From Gloeobacter kilaueensis JS1 (GTDB lineage Bacteria; Cyanobacteriota; Cyanobacteriia; Gloeobacterales; Gloeobacteraceae), in contig NC_022600.1 of NCBI RefSeq assembly GCF_000484535.1, positions 868,001 to 932,000 of the forward strand: a stretch of 64,000 nucleotides of DNA, read 5' to 3'. The notes under the pieces were generated by a model. The model was not told the origin of the DNA and did no database searches. It saw only the letters and a program-made list of their open reading frames with translations. A program made the position numbers and the translations under genes. Shown in pieces: positions 50,074 through 59,516 of this stretch; position 1 is the first letter of the stretch; each line of letters opens with the position of its first letter.

Positions 50074-50110
50074 TAGATAAGGGTAATTACTGTTAGATAA
50101 AGGGCAATTA
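50074..50110 (+). promoter_or_regulatory. two direct repeats upstream of the terminase genes
   Basis: TAGATAAGGGTAATTA (50074-50089) recurs as TAGATAAAGGGCAATTA (50094-50110), 20 bases apart, in an AT-rich island between the early terminator and the small terminase gene. The spacing of about two helical turns fits a dimeric or repeated protein-binding site: a cosB-like terminase site or a late-promoter activator site. Confidence 0.5.
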
Positions 50111-50132
50111 AGTAAGTAAGGCAGGTTGCAAG

Positions 50133-50639
50133 GTGTTGAGCGATAGAGTACGTGCAATTGAGCTAGGCGAATATCTTGGACCAATCAGCGAAAGAACGGT
50201 TCGCGATTGGGCTAGTCGGGGCATTATTCCAAGAGCCAGCGGTGGGCGCTACAGCATAAAAGCCTGCACATGCTCGGCAATTGCCCATTTTCAGGAAGAG
50301 GCAAAGCGGGCGTCGAGCGGCCTCAGTGACGACAACGAGGACATGCAGGCTGCCCTCCTGGCTGCAAAGCTGCGGATAGCTGAAGCCACTGCGGAGCAAG
50401 AAGAGGCTGCTGTAGCCGCTGCTCGCGGTCGGCTGCTGCCTGCAGGCGAGGTGATTGCCGAGGGAGCAAAGATGGTTGCAGCGTTTCGCGCCCGTTTGCT
50501 GAGCCTGCCCACCACTGCAGCGCCCCAGGTGGTCGAGTTGTCGGCCCCTGAAGCAGAAGCCCTGCTACGTTCGCTCGTCTACGAAGCGCTGGCCGAACTG
50601 GCGGCCTATGATCCGGGCGATGCCGACAGCAATTCGTGA
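50133..50639 (+). CDS. terminase small subunit (Nu1/gp1-like)
   Basis: GTG 50133; 168 residues. The N-terminal winged helix-turn-helix (LGEYLGPISERTVRDWASRGIIPRASGGRYSI) is that of lambda Nu1-type DNA-recognition subunits, followed by a helical part (AAKLRIAEATAEQEEAAVAAARGRLLPAGEVIAEG) with the usual assembly motif. It recognises the packaging site and pairs with the next gene product. Overlap of 32 bases with it. Confidence 0.85.
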   Translation: MLSDRVRAIELGEYLGPISERTVRDWASRGIIPRASGGRYSIKACTCSAIAHFQEEAKRASSGLSDDNEDMQAALLAAKLRIAEATAEQEEAAVAAARGRLLPAGEVIAEGAKMVAAFRARLLSLPTTAAPQVVELSAPEAEALLRSLVYEALAELAAYDPGDADSNS

Positions 50640-52533
50640 AGCGATAAGGCAAATCGCCGCCGCCGCCGCACCGCCGCCGGATCTGAAGATTTCCGAATGG
50701 GCAGATACCTACCGGGTTATCCCAGAAGGAGCTGCGATGCCGGGCCGGTGGCGAACCAGCCGCACGCCCTACCTGCGCGAGCCGATGGACGCGCTCACGG
50801 ATCCGCTTGTCGAAGAGCTGGTCATTATGGCGGGCAGTCAGGTAGGCAAGACGGAACTCACCCTGAACGTGCTGGGCTACTTCATTCACCAGGATCCGAG
50901 CCCCATTCTCTACATGGAGCCCACGGTAGAAATGGCGGAGAACTTTTCTAAAACTCGGCTGGCTCCAACCATTCGCGACACCGCCGTATTGGCATCGCGC
51001 ATTGCGGATCCGAAAAGTCGCGACTCTGGTAACACTACGCTTCTCAAGAACTTTGCCGGGGGCTATTTGGCTTTGATTGGCTCCAACAGCCCCGCCCAGG
51101 CGGCAAGCCGACCGATACGAATACTTCTCGCCGACGAGGTGGATCGCTTCAGCGACTCGGCAGGCACCGAAGGCGATCCGGTGGATCTGGGCATCCAGCG
51201 GCAAGACACTTTCTTCAACCGCAAGCGTGGGCTCATCAGCACGCCTACTGTGCGCGATGTGAGCCGCATCGAAGCCGCCTTTCTGGCGAGCGACCAGCGG
51301 CGCTACTTTTGCCCGTGCCCAGTCTGCGGCGAATTTCAGCTGCTCCAGTTTCAATACCTGCGGTGGGATGCCGGGCGGCCCGAGAGTGCCTACTACCTGT
51401 GCGAGCATTGCGGGGCGAAGCTTTCTACCGCTCAGAAAAACCAGATGGTACGTGCTGGCCAGTGGCGAGCGACGGCTACACCGAAACCCGGCTCCGAGCG
51501 CTCGCGAGGCTATCACCTCTGGGCCATCTACAGCCCCTGGATCTCGCTGCAGTTGATTGTCGAGAAATTTCTCAAGGCAAAAGACGATCCTGAGCGATTG
51601 AAAGTCTTCACCAACACTGTGCTGGCGGAAACCTTCGACACCGCCGGGGGGCAGAAGATTGACTATCAAAAGCTGGCCGATCGATCGAACTACGGGCCTA
51701 GGGGCAGCAATGGTCAGCCCGCTCGTGAGTTCGTCTACGGGCTCGAAGGGGGCAAAGCCCCTGCCGCCGGGGTGCTGTTTTTGAGCGGCGGCGTCGATGT
51801 GCAAGACGATCGCCTGGAGGTGATCTTGAGAGGCTGGGGCCGGGGTGAACAATCCTGGCTTTGTTGGTACCAGCAGATCTGGGGCGATCCGCGCATGGTC
51901 TCGACCTGGGAGGCGCTTGACGAGGTGGTAGGTAGCACCTGGCGGCACCCTCACGGCGTCGATCTTCGCGTCGAAGCGGTCGGGGTGGATAGTGGCCATC
52001 TCACGCAGTACGTCTACGCCTACGTGCGTGGTGCGGCCCATCGAGGAGTGTTTGCGGTGAAAGGCATGGGCACGCCCACCGATCGCCCGATCCTGGGCAC
52101 ACCCACCTGGCAGGACATCGATCACGAAGGCAGGAAGATTAAAAACGGTGTGCAGCTCTGGTCTGTGGGCACCCACCAGGCCAACAGTCTCATCTATTCC
52201 CGGCTGGCGCTGCCGTACCCCGGCGACGGCTACTATCATTTCCCGGCGGGCCTTGAAGAGCCATTTTGGGAAGGGCTGTGTTCTGAAAAATTGATTACTG
52301 AGTATCGGGCCGGAGTAGCAACCCAGCGCTACGTGCCCATCGCCGGAAGAAAGCGCAACGAGCCCTTGGACTGCGAGCGCTACGCCCTCGCCGCTGCACT
52401 GAAGCTGGGCCTCGCCCGCGCTCCCTGGGACAAGCTCGAAGAACGGGTGAAGCCGAAAGAGCAAAAACCCACCACCGCCCGCGCAACTGCTGCAACTGGC
52501 CGCCAGTCCGGCAACTGGCTTACGGATTACTGA
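50608..52533 (+). CDS. terminase large subunit (GpA family)
   Basis: The 641-residue packaging motor and nuclease. ATPase motifs: Walker A GSQVGKT (76-82) and Walker B ILLADEVD (172-179). A Cys4 knuckle (CPCPVCG ... CEHCG) precedes the nuclease domain, which has GGVDVQDDRLEV and GVDSG. Length and order match lambda GpA (641 residues). ATG 50608 or 50620. Confidence 0.95.
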   Translation: MIRAMPTAIREAIRQIAAAAAPPPDLKISEWADTYRVIPEGAAMPGRWRTSRTPYLREPMDALTDPLVEELVIMAGSQVGKTELTLNVLGYFIHQDPSPILYMEPTVEMAENFSKTRLAPTIRDTAVLASRIADPKSRDSGNTTLLKNFAGGYLALIGSNSPAQAASRPIRILLADEVDRFSDSAGTEGDPVDLGIQRQDTFFNRKRGLISTPTVRDVSRIEAAFLASDQRRYFCPCPVCGEFQLLQFQYLRWDAGRPESAYYLCEHCGAKLSTAQKNQMVRAGQWRATATPKPGSERSRGYHLWAIYSPWISLQLIVEKFLKAKDDPERLKVFTNTVLAETFDTAGGQKIDYQKLADRSNYGPRGSNGQPAREFVYGLEGGKAPAAGVLFLSGGVDVQDDRLEVILRGWGRGEQSWLCWYQQIWGDPRMVSTWEALDEVVGSTWRHPHGVDLRVEAVGVDSGHLTQYVYAYVRGAAHRGVFAVKGMGTPTDRPILGTPTWQDIDHEGRKIKNGVQLWSVGTHQANSLIYSRLALPYPGDGYYHFPAGLEEPFWEGLCSEKLITEYRAGVATQRYVPIAGRKRNEPLDCERYALAAALKLGLARAPWDKLEERVKPKEQKPTTARATAATGRQSGNWLTDY

Positions 52534-52603
52534 GCGGTTGCCCCCGTGATCGCAAAGTTTGAGCTGCAGCTGCAAAAAATTGGGAAGATTCGAGCGCCCG
52601 CCT

Positions 52604-53182
52604 GTGCAGCTACCCAACCCGATCAACCAAGGCAGCACCTACACCTGGCTCGACAGCCTCGTGGACTATCCCGCCAACCAGGGATGGGTGCTCACGTACT
52701 ACTTTCGAGGCGGCGGCAGCGCTCTTAATCTTCCGGCGATCGCGAGCGGCGCAGATTTTCAGTCCAGCCTGACATCGGCGCAGACTGCTGGCCTCGCCGC
52801 CGGGCAGATCTACTGGCAGGCGAAGGTACAGCAGGGCAGCCAGATCGTCACTGTGGGCAGTGGTGCCATCACCGTAATCCTGGACCTCGCCGCTGCACCG
52901 CCCACCTACGACGGGCAGACACCAGCGCAGGCCCAGCTCGCCGCTGCCGAGGCTGCCATCCAGCGCCGGCTCAGTGGCCAGGACGTCGAAGAATACACCG
53001 TTGAGGGCCGGTCCCTGCGTCGCATGTCGCTCATGAGCTTGATCGACCTGCGCGACCGGTTGCGTCTCGAAGTCGAGCGCGAGTCTGCAGCCGACTCGAT
53101 CGCCAACGGCCAGGGCGATCCGCGAGTGCTGGGCGTGATGTTTGGTCCGCCCATCGCTGGCGCTGGCGGAGGGTGCTACTGA
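52604..53182 (+). CDS. head-tail joining-type protein with gpW-like C-domain
   Basis: The C-terminal 80 residues (AEAAIQRRLSGQDVEEYTVEGRSLRRMSLMSLIDLRDRL) resemble lambda gpW, which closes the head before tail addition. The N-terminal about 110 residues (TYTWLDSLVDYPANQGWVLTYYF, QIYWQAKVQQGSQIVTVGSG) form a separate beta domain found as its own gene in other phages. The start is unsure: GTG 52604 opens VQLPNPINQG, while TTG 52559 or 52580 would add residues. Confidence 0.6.
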   Translation: MQLPNPINQGSTYTWLDSLVDYPANQGWVLTYYFRGGGSALNLPAIASGADFQSSLTSAQTAGLAAGQIYWQAKVQQGSQIVTVGSGAITVILDLAAAPPTYDGQTPAQAQLAAAEAAIQRRLSGQDVEEYTVEGRSLRRMSLMSLIDLRDRLRLEVERESAADSIANGQGDPRVLGVMFGPPIAGAGGGCY

Positions 53183-54807
53183 TGGGGCTCATTGCCTTTT
53201 TGCCCAGCGCCACGGATAGCGCCAGGGAGCGAGAGATGGCTCGCCGTGCCCGCGCTTCCGCGAAAGAGCGAGAATCGGCAGTTGCCACCGAGAGCCAGTA
53301 TCGGCAGTTTGCCGCCGCGTTGCTCGACCGCACGACCAGTGACTGGATACCGTATGGCACCAGCGCCGATGCGGAGCTATTCACTTCGCTGGTGCGGATG
53401 CGGAGTCGGGCCCGGCAGCAGGTGCGCGACAACCCCTATGCGCGGGGCGCTGTGCGCACCATCGTGCAAAACGTGGTGGGGTTGAACGTTGGCTTTCAGT
53501 CGCGGGTGATGATGCTGCGCGGCGGGAAGTTGGACGACGGCACCAACGCCCGCATCGAGAAAGCCTGGAATCGGTGGTGCAAGAAGAAGTACTGCTCAGC
53601 CAACGGTAAGCACTCCTTTGCGTCGATGCTGCGGCTGGCTGTGGGCCGGGTGGCTGTCGATGGCGAGGTGATCGTCCGATTTCGCAGAAAAGCTTTCTCA
53701 GGCTCGACCATTCCGCTCGCTTTGCAGGTCATCGAGTCCGACCAGCTTGCCGAGGATTACAACCGCACTGCGCCCGGCACCGGCAACCCGATCAGGATGG
53801 GCGTCGAGGTCGATGCCGACGAGCGGCCTGTCGCTTACTGGATTCGCCCCAACCATCCGGGCGATTATCAGTTTGTCACCGGTGGCGGCAGCATTCAGCC
53901 AGTGCGCATTCCGGCAGAAGAGATCCTGCACCTGGCGGTGTTCGATCGGGCCGGGCAGACACGCGCCGAATCCTGGTTCTGTGCGGCACTCCTGCGCCTG
54001 AAGCAGATGAGCAGCTACGAGGATGCGGAGATTATCCGCGCTCGCGCTGCGGCCTGCAGGATGGGCTTTCTCAAGACCACAGGCGGATCGTCGGCTTTCG
54101 CAGACCTCGAGACCACCACCGGTAAGCCCACCGTCGATCCAGCAGACGGTGTGACCCGGCAGGTGCGCTTTGCCCCCGGCCAGTTCTGGCAGCTGCAGCC
54201 GAATGAAGAAGTGGATATCCCCGCCAGTCCGCCTCCTGGCGATGGTGGCGATCCGTTTTTGCGCATGATGCTGCGCTCGATTGCCACGTCGATTGGCATA
54301 AGCTACGCCACCTTCGCGAACGATCACGGCCAGAGCAATTTCTCTTCTTCGAGGCTGTCGCTCCTCGATGACCGCGACAACTGGCGGGTGATTCAGGCGT
54401 GGCTTATCGAGAATCTGATTCAGCCCATCTTTGAGCGCTGGCTTGACACCGCCGTGCTCTACAGCGCGCTGGATCTGCCTAATTATTTTGCAGACCCCGA
54501 GCGCTACTCAGATTGCCGCTGGAAGCCTCGCGGCTGGGCGTGGATCGACCCGCTGAAGGATGTACAGAGTGCCATCCTTGCGGTGAACGCGGGCCTTGAC
54601 ACTCTCACCAATCAGATCACCCAAAACGGCGGCGACGTGGAAGACCTGTTCAAGGAGCGGCGCATCGAGCTGGACCTTGCTGAGCAGTATCGGATTCCGC
54701 TCGCTGCCGATACGCGGGTGACGAACAACACCGCCGCCGTCGATCCGTCCGCCACCGCCGATTCAAACAACACCGCCGCCGGAGACAACACCAATGCCCA
54801 GCAGTAA
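53182..54807 (+). CDS. portal protein (lambda gpB family)
   Basis: ATG 53182 (TGATG with the previous stop); 541 residues. DNPYARGAVRTIVQNVVGLNV, RVAVDGEVIVRFR, LQVIESDQLAEDYN and the YATFANDHGQSNFSSSRLSLL segment identify the lambda-type portal, the dodecameric DNA gate of the procapsid. A Thr/Asn/Ala-rich tail closes it. The last 14 bases overlap the capsid fusion gene. Confidence 0.92.
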   Translation: MGLIAFLPSATDSAREREMARRARASAKERESAVATESQYRQFAAALLDRTTSDWIPYGTSADAELFTSLVRMRSRARQQVRDNPYARGAVRTIVQNVVGLNVGFQSRVMMLRGGKLDDGTNARIEKAWNRWCKKKYCSANGKHSFASMLRLAVGRVAVDGEVIVRFRRKAFSGSTIPLALQVIESDQLAEDYNRTAPGTGNPIRMGVEVDADERPVAYWIRPNHPGDYQFVTGGGSIQPVRIPAEEILHLAVFDRAGQTRAESWFCAALLRLKQMSSYEDAEIIRARAAACRMGFLKTTGGSSAFADLETTTGKPTVDPADGVTRQVRFAPGQFWQLQPNEEVDIPASPPPGDGGDPFLRMMLRSIATSIGISYATFANDHGQSNFSSSRLSLLDDRDNWRVIQAWLIENLIQPIFERWLDTAVLYSALDLPNYFADPERYSDCRWKPRGWAWIDPLKDVQSAILAVNAGLDTLTNQITQNGGDVEDLFKERRIELDLAEQYRIPLAADTRVTNNTAAVDPSATADSNNTAAGDNTNAQQ

Positions 54808-56929
54808 CCTCACGCGCATCCCCGCTCAGGGTAAGCGAGTTTTCACCCTGCAGCGCATGAAAAAACCGATGCGCGCTGACGAGCTGGCGATGCTCACATC
54901 CGAGGCGCTGGCGCTGGATCTGCAAGAAGACTCACCCGGCGAGATAGAGGCCCAGGCCGAAGAATCGAACGAGTACACCTTCAGCTTCAGTTCCGAGGAG
55001 CCCTACGAGCGCTGGTGGGGCACCGAGGTGCTAAGCCACGCACCAGGCGCTGTGAACCTCGATCGCCTCAATAACGGCGCGGCCTTCGTGTTCAATCACG
55101 ACCCCGATCAGTTCTTGGGCTGTGTCGAAGCGGCAGCGGTGGGGGCCGACCGGCGCGGCTACTGCACGACTCGCTTTTCTGGCGAAGAGATGCCCCAGCT
55201 CCGCCGCCGCCAGGTGGACGAGGGCACCCTCAGAAACGTGTCGGTCTACTACACGATCGATGAAGTGATGGACATGGGCGACGGGCTTTTCGTTGTCACT
55301 CGCTGGACGCCCATCCATGTCACCCTCTGCTCGGACGCTGCCGATTACACCGTAGGCATGGGCCGCTCGCTTGAAAGTGGCGAGACTCGGACGATTGAGG
55401 TAAAGAAGGCCGAAAGCGCAACCTCGGATTGCTCACGCACGGAAAGTTTGGAGCCAACTCCCAAAACTGGAGGTATATCGATCATCGCCAACACCTCAAA
55501 GGAGCAAATTGCCGTGGCACCCACCGATGCCGAAGAGCGCACTGCAGAACAAATTGAGGCGGATCGCGTTGCTGGTATCCGGCAATTGTGCGAGCGCTTC
55601 GACGATGGCAAGAATGGCATGAAAGGCTACGCCGATATTTTGGTGAAGCTGGGTAGCACCCCGGCGGAGGCCCGCGAGGCCGTGAGATTGCGCCTCGAAG
55701 CCCGTGAGCAGACCCCGATTCAGACTTTCAACGCCCTGGGCCTGAGCGAGGCGGAGCAGCGGCGCTACTCGATCGCCCGCGCAATGCTGGCCCAGATGGA
55801 AGGGCGCTTTGAGCGCGACGCAGCTTTTGAGCACGAGTGTCACGTCGAGCTTGAAAAAGTTGCCCAGAAGGCAGGCATCCAGCGCCGGGGCGGCGTGCTT
55901 GTTCCTGTAGGCGATCTGAGATCGAACATCGCCAGCTACAGGCCGCAACCTGGCATGGATCTGGCCACCACGATGCGCGTCGAGGAGATGCGCGCCTACA
56001 TGGAAGCGCAGTACCGCGCCCAGTACGCAGCCACCGCCGGAGCGTCCACCGGCGGCAACCTCGTCTACACCGAAGGGATGCCCCTCATCGAATTGCTGCG
56101 TCCGATCGCTCAGATCATGGGGATGGGGCCGCGCATCATGACGGGCTTGATGTCGAACTTGCAAATCCCTCGCCAGATTTCCGGTTCGACAGGCTACTGG
56201 GTGCTTGAAGATGGCTCAATCACCGAATCTGAAGCGACCTTCGACAACATCACCCTCACTCCTAAAACCGCTGGGGCGATGTCCGCCTACACCCGGCAGT
56301 TTCTTTTGCAGGCGACCCAGATCCCATCGGTCGAAGAATTTATCCGCACCGACTTGGCGCTGGGCTTAGCGCTCACCATCGACAAAGCAGCCATAAATGG
56401 TGCGGGCTCCGGCGGCGTGCCGCTGGGCATCCTCAACGCTTCAGGCGTGGGTTCTGTCGTGCTCGGCACCAACGGAGGCACGATCGACTGGCCTGCAACG
56501 GTGAGCTTCCAGACCAAAGTCGCGAACGCGAACGCCTCGGCGTTAGGCGGCCTCGCCTGGCTCACCAACCCAAACGTGATGGGCAAGCTCAAAACTACGC
56601 TCAAGGCCGCCGCCGCCGGATCTGACTTTATCTGGATGGATGGCCCGGCAGGCGATGCGGGCATGGGCATGGTCAATGGCTACATGGCCAAGGTAAGCAC
56701 CCAGGTGCCGAACAACCTCACCAAGGGCACTGGTACCAACTTGAGCGCTGCCATCTTTGGTGCCTGGAGCCAGATGTTGATGGGCTTCTGGAGCATTGCC
56801 GAATTTCTATCCGACCCCTACAAAAAATTTGACACGGGCGGCGTGCGGGTGAGGGTGTTCCAGACGGTGGACCTGGCCTACCGCCACCCCGACGCCTTTG
56901 CCGTTGCCACCGACATCATCACGACCTGA
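54794..56929 (+). CDS. prohead protease fused to HK97-type major capsid protein
   Basis: A 711-residue polyprotein. Residues about 55-195 are an S78-type prohead protease (FVFNHDPDQFLG with His102; LRNVSVYYTIDE with the putative catalytic Ser150). A helical delta/scaffold-like segment follows (about 240-330: EQIEADRVAGIRQLCERFDD). Residues about 370-711 are an HK97-fold capsid (LIELLRPIAQIMGMGPRI, TIDKAAINGAGSGGVPLGIL). Fusion would need self-cleavage to free the capsid protein. Usually these are separate genes. Confidence 0.88.
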   Translation: MPSSNLTRIPAQGKRVFTLQRMKKPMRADELAMLTSEALALDLQEDSPGEIEAQAEESNEYTFSFSSEEPYERWWGTEVLSHAPGAVNLDRLNNGAAFVFNHDPDQFLGCVEAAAVGADRRGYCTTRFSGEEMPQLRRRQVDEGTLRNVSVYYTIDEVMDMGDGLFVVTRWTPIHVTLCSDAADYTVGMGRSLESGETRTIEVKKAESATSDCSRTESLEPTPKTGGISIIANTSKEQIAVAPTDAEERTAEQIEADRVAGIRQLCERFDDGKNGMKGYADILVKLGSTPAEAREAVRLRLEAREQTPIQTFNALGLSEAEQRRYSIARAMLAQMEGRFERDAAFEHECHVELEKVAQKAGIQRRGGVLVPVGDLRSNIASYRPQPGMDLATTMRVEEMRAYMEAQYRAQYAATAGASTGGNLVYTEGMPLIELLRPIAQIMGMGPRIMTGLMSNLQIPRQISGSTGYWVLEDGSITESEATFDNITLTPKTAGAMSAYTRQFLLQATQIPSVEEFIRTDLALGLALTIDKAAINGAGSGGVPLGILNASGVGSVVLGTNGGTIDWPATVSFQTKVANANASALGGLAWLTNPNVMGKLKTTLKAAAAGSDFIWMDGPAGDAGMGMVNGYMAKVSTQVPNNLTKGTGTNLSAAIFGAWSQMLMGFWSIAEFLSDPYKKFDTGGVRVRVFQTVDLAYRHPDAFAVATDIITT

Positions 56930-56959
56930 TCCTGAAGCAACATCTACGGAGACGTTCTC

Positions 56960-57148
56960 ATGACCGCCTACCGCATCCGCGATCCTTTCTTTGTCTACCT
57001 CGAACAGCCCGGCAAGCCGACCAAGGTCTACGGGCCGGGCGAGGAAGTGGACCTCACTCCCGAGCAGTTCGCAGCCCACGAGCACAAGCTTGAAGCCGTG
57101 GCCCCGCCCGCGCCCAAGGACAAGGGCACCGGCAAGACGGAGGGCTGA
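56960..57148 (+). CDS. small phage protein after the capsid gene
   Basis: 62 residues starting MTAYRIRDPFFVYLEQPGKP; beta-like front and a Lys/Gly tail (DLTPEQFAAHEHKLEAV). Position between capsid and next genes suggests a head-decoration or connector role, but no family is recognised. Confidence 0.5.
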   Translation: MTAYRIRDPFFVYLEQPGKPTKVYGPGEEVDLTPEQFAAHEHKLEAVAPPAPKDKGTGKTEG

Positions 57149-57151
57149 TAG

Positions 57152-57436
57152 GTGCCGAGTCTCTACGACGCGCCCTACACCGAGTTTTCGGCTGACACCG
57201 TGCTGACGCTCTCGAAGGCGGCAGGCGGTGGTGCAGGCGGCGTGCTCATGCAAGCCATCGGCGGCAATTTCCGCGCTCGCATCGACGGCCAGAACCCCGC
57301 CAGCGCTTCGGGCTTTCAGATCACACCGGCGATGGGCCTGGTCGAATTTGGCTTTGATTCGCTGCCCCAGGGCGCTCTCAAGGTGATTCGAGAGGCGGCG
57401 GGCACCGGCACTCTGGCCTACAACTACACGAGGTAG
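57152..57436 (+). CDS. small phage structural-type protein
   Basis: GTG 57152; 94 residues. FRARIDGQNPASASGFQITPAMGLVEFGFDSLPQ...IREAAGTGTLAYNY is a beta pattern met in many phage proteins downstream of capsid genes (xLDGxxPTxSxGxxL...LNVxY). Probably a virion component; function unproven. Confidence 0.55.
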   Translation: MPSLYDAPYTEFSADTVLTLSKAAGGGAGGVLMQAIGGNFRARIDGQNPASASGFQITPAMGLVEFGFDSLPQGALKVIREAAGTGTLAYNYTR

Positions 57437-57444
57437 GCGAGGCG

Positions 57445-59505
57445 GTGGCCAGGCGCGGGCGGGCGATTCGTAGCAGCTTCCCGGCTCTGAGTTCAGGGGC
57501 GGCGAGCGCGCTCTTGTCGCTTCTGTCTACCTCGCCTGTTGGCGCATCGGCTCAGCAGACCCAGAACAAAACTGCCGGGGCCAACACCTCGGGCTTTACT
57601 CCAGTTGCCTATCCGGGCACGGCTGTAGCCATGAGCGGCGCAAACATGGATCGCCTGGCTTCTGCCAGCGTCGCCGGGGCCAATCTGATTCCTTATTCTT
57701 CTACCGCCGCCGCCGCTCTGCAGCGCCTTCCGGCCAGCGCCCAATCAGGCCAGCTTGTGGCAACGCCACAGGCAGGTTCCGGCAGCCCCCAGTCGCCAGC
57801 GCTGCCAGAATTTGTGATCACCCCAGCCTCGATCGCGGCAGCCATAGACTACTCACTCAATGGCACCACGCCCCCGGCGGGCAGCGGCAACCTCAAAACC
57901 AACAAGGGCGCGGCTTTTTGGATCTGGGCAAAAGATATTTCAGGCACTGAGTACGACATTGCCCAGAACTATCTGAGCAGCACCACCAGCCTCGCCGCCA
58001 TCACGATCGCAAGCTGCACTAAATCGCATTTTACGCTTGCATTTATAAAGTTTATTTGCAAGGGCGGATTTAATGGCGGTGTACCGCCCACCTCGTCGGA
58101 TCAGATAGATCAGATTTTGAACCAAAAAGCAGGGCAGTGGCTGGCCCGCTTTCCAGGAGCGGTAAACGGCAATCGATGGCTTACTTCAGCTGGCCTTAAA
58201 GACATCACTCTTGGGCAGTTGACAGGGAACGACAACGCTCTTGAAACCGGCTACACCAATTCGAGTAACGTATCCACGCAGCTGGGCGGCGGCGGCGCGC
58301 AGGTCTCGATGCTGAGCATGGTCAACATCGCTCGCTGGGACTCGAACTACACCCCCGGCCAGTACACAGATCTGACCTGGAAGTACACGCCGGTTGGCTT
58401 TCAGCTGGCGGCGGCGGCGATGTATGTCGCGCTGGGCGACCTGATTGCAAGTGATCCAGCCAACTGGAGCCAGTACAGCGAATCGGTGACGCCCAATCCG
58501 ACCGGCAGCCCGGTGCAGGGATATCAGCCGGGCGATGCTCGCGATCGGATTGGCAAGTTTTCGTTTATCGAGATTGAGCAACCCCTGGGCCTTACCTACG
58601 ATCTTTGGGCAACAGCCTTCGATTGGACCTTTGACACGACGAACGGCTATCAGCAAGGAACGGCCAGCCTATCGCTCGATTGCGCAGGCGGCCTGCAGCT
58701 GGTGCCAGCAAAATTTCTGGAAGTGGGCAAGCTGATTGCCAGAAACGGCCAGAACGCCGCTGGGCAGCAGATTCTACCCATTTTTGCAATCGACAATCTG
58801 TACACAGGTGAACCTTATGCCGATGGCAGCCGTTCCGATGCCTACAGCCGGGGCGGATACATCGGCAAGATCACTTCAAAAACTTCGCAGCTGCAGGCGT
58901 GTTACAACGACAACCGCCCCTTTGAGTGGTTCCAGTTCTACGGCTCGGGCGGTTCTTTCGGTAACTTCTGGTGGGCGGTTCGATCGGCTGGGCTGGTAAT
59001 TCTGCGCACCGGCAATCAATCCGGCACGATCACCTACGACACTTTTATCTATTTTTTACTGGGGCTGCCTGCCATCACCGGCACCTCAGCGCCCAACGGC
59101 GCGCCAGGCGATACGGTCACGATCTACGCCTATGGGCTCTGGGATCTGCCAAGCGGCCAGACATCGATTGCCTCAATCAAATTTGGCGGCGTGCCTGTGG
59201 CGGTTGTGCCCAACGCCGATCCAGGCGGTGGCTCAGTGACGGTGGTTATTCCCGCCGGGGCAGCCAGCGGCCCCATCGTGATCGCTCTCAAAGATGGCCC
59301 GACTGGTACTTCGCCTTTCAATTTCACGATCACCGGCTCTGGCGGCAGCGGTGGCAGCGGCATCACCGACAGTTCCGGCGGCAACCTCACCGACAGTAGC
59401 GGCAACTCGATAACCGACGTACCGACACCGCCTGCCGCCCAGGCGCTCACCGACGACCTGGGCGGCACCCTCACCGACGACCAGGCGCAAACAATCACCG
59501 AATAG
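57445..59505 (+). CDS. large phage protein with signal peptide and IPT/TIG domain
   Basis: GTG 57445; 686 residues. The N-terminus (VARRGRAIRSSFPALSSGAASALL) looks like a signal peptide, cleaved near GASAQ. A large Gly/Ser/Asn-rich body follows with several Trp, then an IPT/TIG-like Ig domain (ITGTSAPNGAPGDTVTIYAYG to about 630), a GSGGSGGSG linker, and a C-terminal repeat of TDSSGGNLTDSSGNSITD and TDDLGGTLTDDQAQTI. TIG domains are usual in adhesins. Why a virion operon would encode an exported protein is unclear. Confidence 0.6.
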   Translation: MARRGRAIRSSFPALSSGAASALLSLLSTSPVGASAQQTQNKTAGANTSGFTPVAYPGTAVAMSGANMDRLASASVAGANLIPYSSTAAAALQRLPASAQSGQLVATPQAGSGSPQSPALPEFVITPASIAAAIDYSLNGTTPPAGSGNLKTNKGAAFWIWAKDISGTEYDIAQNYLSSTTSLAAITIASCTKSHFTLAFIKFICKGGFNGGVPPTSSDQIDQILNQKAGQWLARFPGAVNGNRWLTSAGLKDITLGQLTGNDNALETGYTNSSNVSTQLGGGGAQVSMLSMVNIARWDSNYTPGQYTDLTWKYTPVGFQLAAAAMYVALGDLIASDPANWSQYSESVTPNPTGSPVQGYQPGDARDRIGKFSFIEIEQPLGLTYDLWATAFDWTFDTTNGYQQGTASLSLDCAGGLQLVPAKFLEVGKLIARNGQNAAGQQILPIFAIDNLYTGEPYADGSRSDAYSRGGYIGKITSKTSQLQACYNDNRPFEWFQFYGSGGSFGNFWWAVRSAGLVILRTGNQSGTITYDTFIYFLLGLPAITGTSAPNGAPGDTVTIYAYGLWDLPSGQTSIASIKFGGVPVAVVPNADPGGGSVTVVIPAGAASGPIVIALKDGPTGTSPFNFTITGSGGSGGSGITDSSGGNLTDSSGNSITDVPTPPAAQALTDDLGGTLTDDQAQTITE

Positions 59506-59516
59506 GAGACAAGCTC

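Noticed and set aside
50323-52638. A 771-codon open frame on the minus strand opposite the terminase genes
   Set aside because: It is antisense to a GpA terminase with clear motifs, has no recognisable domain, and results from the GC-rich codon use of the plus-strand gene.
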